From positions 62,001-126,000 of the forward strand of contig NZ_BATQ01000166.1 in the NCBI RefSeq assembly GCF_000739635.1: a DNA stretch of 64,000 nt, read 5' to 3'. The stretch is from Verrucomicrobium sp. BvORR034 (lineage in GTDB: Bacteria; Verrucomicrobiota; Verrucomicrobiia; Verrucomicrobiales; Verrucomicrobiaceae). The number at the start of each line of letters is the position of its first letter. Position 1 is the first letter of the stretch. The notes below the pieces were generated by a model. The model saw only the letters and a list, made by a program, of their open reading frames with translations, did no database searches and was not told where the DNA came from. Made by a program: the position numbers and the translations under genes. Positions 43,581-51,337 of the stretch are shown here, in pieces.

Positions 43581-44371
43581 AAATCAGCGCTGAACAACTT
43601 CCCGCCCATCTGGCGGCCGATGATTACCTTCGTCAGCGGCTGGCACCTTCGCCAGGTGACCCTCTGTACCTCCATCTGGCTGACCTGCTGGAGGCCTTGA
43701 AAACCGTTGCCGCAGACGCTCCCATCAGAGTTCTAGACTTTGGTGCCGGAGGATCTCCCTATCGTTCCCTTTTCCCCAACGCCGACTACAAGAGAGCCGA
43801 CCTGCCGGGAGATGCCACCCTGGATTTTCATATCGACTCCAACGGAACGGTTGATGCCCCCAGCGCATCGTTCGACCTTGTTCTTTCCACCCAGGTTCTG
43901 GAACACGTCCGCTACCCGCCCGTATATTTTTCTGAGTGTCAGCGTTTGCTGCGGCCAGGCGGCATGCTGGTATTGAGCACCCACGGCATGTTCGAAGACC
44001 ATGGCTGCCCTTACGATTTTCGCCGGTGGACCTCCGATGGCTTGAAGCACGATCTCAGCGATTCAGGATTTGAATCCGTCCAGGTGTCCAAACTCACCTC
44101 AGGTGGCAGAGCCGTCATCTTCCTGGGGGTGTCCTGGTTTCACCTGCTTCACCAGACAACGCACAAAGGCTGGCACCGGTTGCTGCGTGTCGTCACGACC
44201 CTGGTACACAAAGCCCGGCCCATGCTCAACCGTCTTGCTGACCGCCTGTATCCCCTGCACTCAGTGGCGGACGCCACGCAGTCCCCATCCACAGTCTATG
44301 TCGCGGTCTTCGCCACTGGATTGAAACCAGCAGGCGAAATTTCCTCCGCGCCCCCCCACTCCAACCCTTAG
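43577..44371 (+). CDS. SAM-dependent methyltransferase (class I)
   Basis: 264 residues, TTG start overlapping the Wzt stop. IRVLDFGAGGSPYRSLFP is SAM motif I, then FDLVLSTQVLEHVRYPPVYF, LLRPGGMLVLSTHG and YDFRRWT. Different subfamily from the methyltransferase at 39675. Direct coupling to the second Wzt suggests it makes the end group that this Wzt recognises; inference. Confidence 0.82.
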   Translation: MKISAEQLPAHLAADDYLRQRLAPSPGDPLYLHLADLLEALKTVAADAPIRVLDFGAGGSPYRSLFPNADYKRADLPGDATLDFHIDSNGTVDAPSASFDLVLSTQVLEHVRYPPVYFSECQRLLRPGGMLVLSTHGMFEDHGCPYDFRRWTSDGLKHDLSDSGFESVQVSKLTSGGRAVIFLGVSWFHLLHQTTHKGWHRLLRVVTTLVHKARPMLNRLADRLYPLHSVADATQSPSTVYVAVFATGLKPAGEISSAPPHSNP

Positions 44372-44444
44372 GAGTCTGTTTTGATCCAGACAGGTTCTTG
44401 AGCCCAGCACACCGGGCTGCATCAGTTTCAGCAGCCCCACGCAA

Positions 44445-45590
44445 ATGCGCATTGTGTTCATATCCAGCATGGCTGGCTACCCTTGGGGGGGGAGCGAGGA
44501 GTTGTGGAGTCAGGCCGCGCTGCATCTCAAGCGGAAAGGTCACGATGTCGTTGCCTCGGTGGCCACCTGGCACCCGGTACCCGCCCCAGTGGTCGCGCTT
44601 GAACAGCAAGGAGTCCAGATCAAAGCCCGTCCGGAAATGGCCAGCAATCTCCTGGCAAAGATCGCCGCAAGACTCCGCAGACAGCACTATTGCCGGCAGC
44701 TTCTCAACGGCAAGCCGGATCTGATCGTTGTGTCACAAGGAAACAACTCGGACGGCCTTGAATGGATGGAGCTGTGCATGCAGCAGGCGGCCCCCTTCGT
44801 CTCCATTGTTCAGGCAAATTCCGAATCGTTCTGGCCGGATGATCAATTGGCAGCACGGCTGGCGAAAGCCTACGCCAGCGCCAGCCGCGTGGTATGCGTT
44901 TCCCAGCAGAACCTCGACCTCCTGGAAAATCAGATTGGGTGCGACCTTCCCAACGGACTTGTGATCCAGAACCCGTGCAAACTTGCGGACCTGGACACCC
45001 TCCCGTGGCCGCCGGACAATGATGGCCTCCATTTCGCATGCGTCGGGAGACTCGACCCTGCAGCCAAAGGTCAGGACATCTTGCTGACGATTCTCGCCAG
45101 CCCACCATGGCGCAGTCGTACGGTTCATCTCAACTTCTATGGTTCCGGTCGCAGTGGAAACAGTCTCAAGTCCATGGCAAAACGCCTGGGATTGTCCAAC
45201 GTCACCTTTCAGGGCCACTCGGAGAACGTGGCTCAGATCTGGCGGGACCATCACTTGGCGCTCATGCCCTCCCGTCTGGAAGGCACTCCGCTGGCATTGA
45301 TCGAAGCCATGTGGTGCGGCAGGCCTGCCGTCGTTACTGATGTCGGGGGCAGTTCAAGTTTGTGTATCGAAGGCGAAACTGGCTTCCTTGCGACGGCCCC
45401 CGTTCCGGAGCTTTTTGCCGCGGCCATGGAGCGCGCCTGGAGCTCCCAGGCATTGTTGCAGGCAATGGGAAATGCTGCGCGGCGGCGAGTGGAACACCTC
45501 CGCCCACAAGATTCCGCCATCAATCTTTCTGATCTTCTGGAAGTTTGCATCTCTCAGACTCAATCCTTTTCCAAGCCACTTCCCGCGTGA
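44445..45590 (+). CDS. Family 4 glycosyltransferase
   Basis: 381 residues, GT-B fold. MRIVFISSMAGYPWGGSEEL at the start, HFACVGRLDPAAKGQDILL in the donor domain, and the E-x7-E region LEGTPLALIEAMWCGRPAVV with a terminal TDVGG. Retaining transferases of this family add hexoses or related sugars. The stop overlaps the next GTG start. Confidence 0.9.
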   Translation: MRIVFISSMAGYPWGGSEELWSQAALHLKRKGHDVVASVATWHPVPAPVVALEQQGVQIKARPEMASNLLAKIAARLRRQHYCRQLLNGKPDLIVVSQGNNSDGLEWMELCMQQAAPFVSIVQANSESFWPDDQLAARLAKAYASASRVVCVSQQNLDLLENQIGCDLPNGLVIQNPCKLADLDTLPWPPDNDGLHFACVGRLDPAAKGQDILLTILASPPWRSRTVHLNFYGSGRSGNSLKSMAKRLGLSNVTFQGHSENVAQIWRDHHLALMPSRLEGTPLALIEAMWCGRPAVVTDVGGSSSLCIEGETGFLATAPVPELFAAAMERAWSSQALLQAMGNAARRRVEHLRPQDSAINLSDLLEVCISQTQSFSKPLPA

Positions 45591-46558
45591 GTTTGCGTCT
45601 GTCTGTCATCATCTGCACCCACAATCCCAGGACGGACTATCTTCGTCAGACGGTGGATTCGCTCCGTCGCCAGACACTGCCCACCAGCCAATGGGAACTG
45701 ATCTTGATCGACAACGCGTCAACATCAAACCCGCCCCCTTCCGACATGGTGGAATGGCATCCGTGCGGCAGGCTGGTTGTCGAGCAGGAATTGGGTCTCA
45801 CCCCCGCAAGACTACGCGGCATTTCCGAGGCCACCGGATCACTGTTGGTGTTCGTGGACGATGACAACGTATTGCATCCTGGCTACCTGACCTCCGCACT
45901 GGAGATCGCCCTGGCCAGGCCTTACATCGGAGCATTCGGGGGGAACGTCACGGGTAAATTTGAAATCCCCCCCGCACGTCATCTGGTGCCCTTCCTCAAC
46001 TGGCTGGCGCTCCTGCGCGTTGAAACGGATCATTGGGGAAACGCACGGAATATGGACCCCCTGCCCGTGGGAGCCGGGCTCTGCGTCAGGCGCGAAGTAG
46101 CCCTTCAGTATTCAAATGAACTGAACTCCCAACTGCACCGTAGAAAACTGGATCGCAGGGGCGCAGCTCTCGTCTCCGGCGGGGACAATGACCTCATCCT
46201 CACCGCCATGGAGATGGGCCTGGGTGCCGGCATCTTCATCAGCCTTGAGCTGACCCACCTTATCCCTCGCGAACGTCTGACCGATGCCTATTTTGTCCGC
46301 ATGGCAGAAGGCATGTCCTACTCGCAAACCCTGCGCGCACGTATGGGAAGAAGCAGAAGCCTTCCTCCAGCTTCGTGGAGAAGGAAGCTGCTCGATCTTG
46401 TTAAGTTCCCGTTTTTTGGCAGTTTTCAACGGAAACTGGTTCTCGCCTCACGCCGCGGCGAAAGGCTTGCCCGGCAGTGCGACCTTGCTCATCCCCAGTC
46501 GTTCAGCAATCCATCGTCCCGACTCTCTCCAACAGAGTTCAAGCAGTCCGACTTGTAA
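45587..46558 (+). CDS. Family 2 glycosyltransferase (second of a paralogous pair)
   Basis: 323 residues from GTG 45587, overlapping the previous stop (GTGA). LSVIICTHNPRTDYLRQTVD, LIDNAST, LVFVDDDNVLHPGYL and DPLPVGAGLCVRREVA closely match the gene at 41380. The pair probably arose by duplication and may add the same or similar sugars to two chains. Confidence 0.9.
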   Translation: MSLRLSVIICTHNPRTDYLRQTVDSLRRQTLPTSQWELILIDNASTSNPPPSDMVEWHPCGRLVVEQELGLTPARLRGISEATGSLLVFVDDDNVLHPGYLTSALEIALARPYIGAFGGNVTGKFEIPPARHLVPFLNWLALLRVETDHWGNARNMDPLPVGAGLCVRREVALQYSNELNSQLHRRKLDRRGAALVSGGDNDLILTAMEMGLGAGIFISLELTHLIPRERLTDAYFVRMAEGMSYSQTLRARMGRSRSLPPASWRRKLLDLVKFPFFGSFQRKLVLASRRGERLARQCDLAHPQSFSNPSSRLSPTEFKQSDL

Positions 46559-46592
46559 CCCCGGCCATACTTAACTTCCAAATCTCCGGCCT

Positions 46593-47375
46593 ATGTCACG
46601 ACTCCTAACGACCGCCTTCAAGTTGTTGGACCGGATTCGCAACCGGACCGGCGATCCCCTCCTGCTGCGCAGACTCAGGGACAGCTTGACAGGTCTTCTG
46701 ACACTCTCGCCAAAGACCAAGGCAAACCTGGAGGCCGAACTTGGCAGATGCAAAACCATTGGAGACCTCTACGATTTCAGCAGTTCAAGAAAGGTATTCG
46801 CCCCCCACCAGATCAAGTCAGAGATTGTTTCATTTTTGGAGTTCGCTCGCACTCACCAGCCCAAGGTAGTGCTGGAGATCGGCACCGCAGATGGCGGCAC
46901 TCACTTTTTGCTTGGCCACAGTCTCCCCACCGTCACCTCCACCATCGCCGTAGACCTTTTTGTCTGGAATGCATCCATCCTCAAAGGCCTCAAACGAGAC
47001 CAGACAGAGCAGAGGTTCATCCATGCCTCGTCATACGATCCCGCCACCATTCAAGAAGTCACCAACACCCTGGCTGGCAGACCCATTGATCTTCTCTTCA
47101 TTGACGGTGACCATACCTATGAAGGCGCCAAGAAGGACTACCTGGGCTATCGGCATCTCGTCCGTGAGGGCGGGATCATAGCCTTCCACGACATCATGCC
47201 GGATTACAAAACCCGCTATGGAAGAGATACAGGACGGTGGGCAGGCGACGTTCCCATTTTGTGGAATGAGCTCAAACACAACTTCGAACATCACGAGTTT
47301 GTTGACTCTCCAGACCAGGACGGACTGGGCATCGGAGTCTTGATCCACCGTAGCGAGATCGCTCAACTGCCCTGA
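46593..47375 (+). CDS. CmcI-like SAM-dependent methyltransferase
   Basis: 260 residues. VVLEIGTADGGTHFLLG is motif I, then LLFIDGDHTYEGAKKDY and GGIIAFHDI, typical of the Methyltransf_24/CmcI type that methylates hydroxyls in antibiotics and polysaccharides. An N-terminal helical extension of about 65 residues precedes the fold. Probably modifies the glycan. Confidence 0.82.
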   Translation: MSRLLTTAFKLLDRIRNRTGDPLLLRRLRDSLTGLLTLSPKTKANLEAELGRCKTIGDLYDFSSSRKVFAPHQIKSEIVSFLEFARTHQPKVVLEIGTADGGTHFLLGHSLPTVTSTIAVDLFVWNASILKGLKRDQTEQRFIHASSYDPATIQEVTNTLAGRPIDLLFIDGDHTYEGAKKDYLGYRHLVREGGIIAFHDIMPDYKTRYGRDTGRWAGDVPILWNELKHNFEHHEFVDSPDQDGLGIGVLIHRSEIAQLP

Positions 47376-47445
47376 CGGGCCTACACGCCGCCGTATCAAG
47401 ATCCTGGTAGCAAACAATTATTCGTTCGCCCGTGTCGAACGCGAA

Positions 47446-48489
47446 GTGGCCAACGGCGACAAGCCGGCGCACCATCTCTACGCTGTAGAAAAGCTGCGCG
47501 ACGCAGGCTTCGACGTTCACCTTCTTGCCCTTGCCGAATCCCATCCCAATCCATGGTGGTGGCCTGAGTTTCTTGGCAGTTTTGACCAACAGAGAGAAGC
47601 TTGGAAACTTCGTCACCAGGCGGATGCGATCTATGCCCCATGCCAGACGCAGATCCAGCTCCTAAGTGCGTTGCGGGCATGGGGGCTTTTCCAGGTACCC
47701 TTGTTCATGATTGCTCATCATCCAATGACCGGAGGCCGGCTGGCTGGCTTGCGTCACTGGTGGGCCGCCATGCAGTTGCGCGGGCTCGATGCATGCCATG
47801 CGCTGAGTCATGCCCTGGCTGGTGACATCAATGCCCTGACCTCACGAGAAAGCAGGTCACAAGCCCTGGTCTGGGGACCGACTCTTTCCTATTACCCACC
47901 ACCAGACGGATCGCCAGGTGATCGAGCCGTCGCAGCGGGACGCACCGGCCGCGACTTCATCACCTTTGGTCGTGCGGCAACTCTCGCGGGAGTGGGGGCA
48001 GACATCATCTGCCTTTCTTCAGATCCCGCGGCGTCGTTCGACAAATTTGGGAGCACCGTTCAAGTGACCGATTCCGCCCGTGAGGACACTCTCAACTACC
48101 GCTCTCTCATCCCCAGACTTCAGTCCGCGAGAGTGCATGCTATCCCGCTTCACCCCGGTCACTCTCTCGCGGGGCTGACCAGCCTCACCGATGCCGTAGC
48201 GCTGGGCAAACCCGTGATCATGACCCGGCATCGGCTCATTGACATTGACGTTGAATCGGAGGGCATCGGACGTTTTGTTGACCCTGGTGATGTGGAAGGC
48301 TGGCGGGAAGCACTCCTGTGGTTCGATCAAAATCCGGCTCAGGCAGTTGCAATGGGCAAACGATCAAGGGCACTCGCAGAGCGCCTTTGGAATGATCGGA
48401 CTTTTGCCTCCGCGATTGCAAACATCCTTGGAGAATTGCCCCGCCCAGTTCGGGAAACCGATCACAGCCTCCCCAATCAGGTCAAGTGA
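47446..48489 (+). CDS. Glycosyltransferase, GT-B type, start uncertain
   Basis: 347 residues from GTG 47446. The text upstream in the same frame (KILVANNYSFARVER, from 47398) looks like the first beta strand of a GT-B enzyme, but has no ATG, GTG or TTG; CTG 47404 or an ATC would be needed. C-terminal PLHPGHSLAGLTSLTDAVAL and PVIMTRHR replace the usual E-x7-E region. A glycosyltransferase role is likely; the acceptor is unknown. Confidence 0.75.
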   Translation: MANGDKPAHHLYAVEKLRDAGFDVHLLALAESHPNPWWWPEFLGSFDQQREAWKLRHQADAIYAPCQTQIQLLSALRAWGLFQVPLFMIAHHPMTGGRLAGLRHWWAAMQLRGLDACHALSHALAGDINALTSRESRSQALVWGPTLSYYPPPDGSPGDRAVAAGRTGRDFITFGRAATLAGVGADIICLSSDPAASFDKFGSTVQVTDSAREDTLNYRSLIPRLQSARVHAIPLHPGHSLAGLTSLTDAVALGKPVIMTRHRLIDIDVESEGIGRFVDPGDVEGWREALLWFDQNPAQAVAMGKRSRALAERLWNDRTFASAIANILGELPRPVRETDHSLPNQVK

Positions 48490-48543
48490 CGCCTTTTGCG
48501 GCAATGGTAAGAGGCCGCAGCTTTTCAATGCTCCACTCCGGGA

Positions 48544-49515
48544 ATGAAGGTCCACCTCTTAAGTGCTTACAACGAACCCACTCCGAACTACGGACCCGAA
48601 TGGCTGAAACACCACACCAGCAGCCCTTCTCCGCACACCCTCGTGGAGGCCCCAAAAGACGCTGACCTCATTCTTTTTGTCGAGACTTTTGCCAGCCTCG
48701 ACCCATTCTTCCTCGACGTCATCCTGCATCCCGTCTACCGCGCATTCCGTTCGAAGTGTGTCTTGTACCACATCAGCGACATTCCCTTCACCCTTTGCAG
48801 GACCGTGTCCCCTTCAGTGGTGGTATCACAACCCGGTCTCCAGCACCGGCGCAGCTTTCACTACATGGCACGCCGCAGGGACAACTACGAGCTGCCTTCA
48901 TCAACGGAATCACGCGATCATCTCCCGCATCTGTTCTCATTTGTCGGAGCTGTCGAAACCCATCCTGTCCGCAAGGAGATTCTCCGACTCAAACATCCTG
49001 CCGCCCTCCTAAAAGACACGTCCGAACAAAGATCAGACCTGATGTCTCCCGCCGATCGCGCGGTGTTCCAGCGTGACTTCGTGGAATCGGTCCTCTCCTC
49101 TCATTTCGTGTTGTGCCCGCGGGGATACGGCCCGTCCTCGATGAGATTGTTCGAGGTCATGCAGCTGGGAAGGGTACCAGTCATCATCAGTGATGACTGG
49201 GTGCCGGTTCCAGGTGTCGCCTGGGACACCTTTGCGGTGTTTGTTCGTGAAGATTCGGTTTCATCCATTCCAGATCTGCTCGAATCCCTCGTGCCAAACG
49301 CAAAGTTCATGGGAGAAAATGCAAGAGAAGCCTGGGAAGTTCACTTTGCACCCGCACACGCCTTCCATCAGCTTGTTTCTACCGCAGCCTCTCTCTTGCA
49401 TTCCCCCTACGGAATCAGGGAGACCATTCTGGATGCGCTCCCCCTGGTTCACCCCAGGTTCTGGCGCAAACTAACTGGTTACTTCCGACGCCGCATTCAA
49501 AGAAGCAACCGCTGA
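48544..49515 (+). CDS. Exostosin-family (GT47-like) glycosyltransferase
   Basis: 323 residues. The C-terminal half carries the exostosin signature: HFVLCPRGYGPSSMRLFEVM, LGRVPVIISDDWVPVPGVAW. In animals this family makes heparan backbones; bacterial members occur in capsule or O-chain clusters. The sugar is unknown. It follows the GT-B gene by 54 bases. Confidence 0.87.
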   Translation: MKVHLLSAYNEPTPNYGPEWLKHHTSSPSPHTLVEAPKDADLILFVETFASLDPFFLDVILHPVYRAFRSKCVLYHISDIPFTLCRTVSPSVVVSQPGLQHRRSFHYMARRRDNYELPSSTESRDHLPHLFSFVGAVETHPVRKEILRLKHPAALLKDTSEQRSDLMSPADRAVFQRDFVESVLSSHFVLCPRGYGPSSMRLFEVMQLGRVPVIISDDWVPVPGVAWDTFAVFVREDSVSSIPDLLESLVPNAKFMGENAREAWEVHFAPAHAFHQLVSTAASLLHSPYGIRETILDALPLVHPRFWRKLTGYFRRRIQRSNR

Positions 49516-49550
49516 CCCCAAACCAATCACCGATACAGATTGGATTCCAA

Positions 49551-50150
49551 ATGAACAGTCCTTTCCACGACCAAATCAGCAGGCGTCCGCGCATTTTCAA
49601 TGTGCTGCACAAACTTCGTTTGATTGCTCCGCAAACTCAAACTCACCCGGCAGAACGAGCTGTGCTCAAAAGGTACATAAAGGAGTGCGTCGCAGCTGTT
49701 GAAGTCGGAACCTACATGGGCGTAACTGCCGCCGAGCTTGCGTCTGAACTGCCGCAAGGAGGCATGCTGTACTGCGTCGACCCCTATCTCAATGACGACC
49801 CGTACCAGCGGGTTGCCCAACGGCACTTCGCTAGACAGAAAGTAACATCGAGGATTCAGATACTCGCAGCCACCAGCACGCAGGCAGCCTCAGTCCTGCC
49901 TGCTGAGGTTGACTTCTTCTTTGTCGATGGAGACCATAGTCGAAAAGGACTGGAGGCAGACTGGAGGGTGGTCCTGCAGTTGCTCAAAAAAAATGGAGTC
50001 GCCGCCTTTCACGACACTTCGCCAGTGCACGAGAAAGATCGCAACTCCATCGAGGCTATTGCGTTTTTTGACGAAGTCATCAAGCCAGACCGGAGATTCA
50101 AGTTGGTTGAAACCTGCATGAGCACGAACATCTTGGTGCGCCTCGCGTAG
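49551..50150 (+). CDS. SAM-dependent methyltransferase, CmcI-like
   Basis: 199 residues. AAVEVGTYMGVTAAELASEL is motif I; DFFFVDGDHSRKGLEADW and GVAAFHDTSP match the same Methyltransf_24 type as the gene at 46593, which it resembles without the N-terminal extension. Probably another O-methyltransferase for the glycan. Confidence 0.82.
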   Translation: MNSPFHDQISRRPRIFNVLHKLRLIAPQTQTHPAERAVLKRYIKECVAAVEVGTYMGVTAAELASELPQGGMLYCVDPYLNDDPYQRVAQRHFARQKVTSRIQILAATSTQAASVLPAEVDFFFVDGDHSRKGLEADWRVVLQLLKKNGVAAFHDTSPVHEKDRNSIEAIAFFDEVIKPDRRFKLVETCMSTNILVRLA

Positions 50151-50172
50151 ATCCTCACAGCACCAGATTGAG

Positions 50173-51288
50173 ATGCGCATCCTAACTGTCTCAAACTGCA
50201 GGCTCACCCTCCACGAAGGTTCAGGCCAGGTGGTGCTGAGCTTCTCTCAAGGGTTGAGAGATGCAGGGCACACCGTCGACACCTTTGGACCCGACTCGTA
50301 CGCTTTCGCGGGTTGGATGGAACCTCGAGCCCGCTCGCCGCGCCAGGTGGTCGGCATGCTCAAGTTTATCTCACGAAAGCTGAAAAGTGAGAAGTATGAC
50401 ATCATTGAAATCTACGGAGGCGAAGGATGGGCGACCTTCCTCTGGATCAAGCGATTCATAGTGGGAAGACCGATGCTCGTGTTTCATTCCAATGGGGTAG
50501 AGCCCCATGTGGAATCGGTCTTTAGAAGCATCGACATGACAGGACACCCATGGTGGCACATCGACCAGACGGCCATGATGCGCCGAGGGTTTGGCGCCGC
50601 CGACTATCTGGTTACAGTCGGAAACTATGACCGTGACTTTGTCATCAGGGAAAAATTGCTGCCACCGGCAAGAGTGCTGACCATTCACCCCGGCCTGAAC
50701 CCTGTATTTCTCAAGCAACCCATCATCGAAAAGAATGAGCAAGTCATTGGGTTTTGTGGAACTTGGATGCCACGAAAAGGTTCCTCAGTGATTGCGTCCG
50801 CCCTGCCACACGTTCTCCGCGCCCACGTCTCTGCCAAACTGCTCCTGGTGGGGGTAGGCAAGCAGTTCCGCAAGGAGGAATGGTTTCCGGCTGACGTGTG
50901 CAACCAGATCGAAGTGGTGCCCTTTGTATATGACAAACCCCAGTTGCTTGACTGCTACAAACGCATGCAGGTCTCACTCATGCCCTCCCACTACGAAAGT
51001 TTCGGGTTGGTGGCGGTCGAGGCCATGGCTGCAGGAGTTGCGCTGATAGCCAATAAAACTGGAATCGTCGCTGAACTTACCCATGGTAAGGAAGCGTGGA
51101 TCCTGGAAGACAATTCCGCCGACAATCTCACTGCGGCGCTGCTTCATCTGCTCGCCAATGACGACCTGCGCAGGCACATTACGTATCAAGGCTGGAAGTT
51201 TGCCCAGCACCTGACATGGGAAAATGCGTCTACCCAGCTGGAAAGCCATTACTCAACCTGGCTCCGGAGCTTCAATGGCAACTTCTAA
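50173..51288 (+). CDS. Family 4 glycosyltransferase
   Basis: 371 residues. MRILTVSNCRLTLHEGSGQV at the start, GFCGTWMPRKGSSVIASALP in the donor domain, and the E-x7-E segment YESFGLVAVEAMAAGVALIA. GT-B fold, cytosolic or membrane-associated. The next gene starts 49 bases downstream or overlaps the end, depending on start. Confidence 0.9.
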   Translation: MRILTVSNCRLTLHEGSGQVVLSFSQGLRDAGHTVDTFGPDSYAFAGWMEPRARSPRQVVGMLKFISRKLKSEKYDIIEIYGGEGWATFLWIKRFIVGRPMLVFHSNGVEPHVESVFRSIDMTGHPWWHIDQTAMMRRGFGAADYLVTVGNYDRDFVIREKLLPPARVLTIHPGLNPVFLKQPIIEKNEQVIGFCGTWMPRKGSSVIASALPHVLRAHVSAKLLLVGVGKQFRKEEWFPADVCNQIEVVPFVYDKPQLLDCYKRMQVSLMPSHYESFGLVAVEAMAAGVALIANKTGIVAELTHGKEAWILEDNSADNLTAALLHLLANDDLRRHITYQGWKFAQHLTWENASTQLESHYSTWLRSFNGNF

Positions 51289-51337
51289 AAACACACATCC
51301 CAGTCCGGGAAGCAGGGAGAAAATTTCGCGCGGTTCC

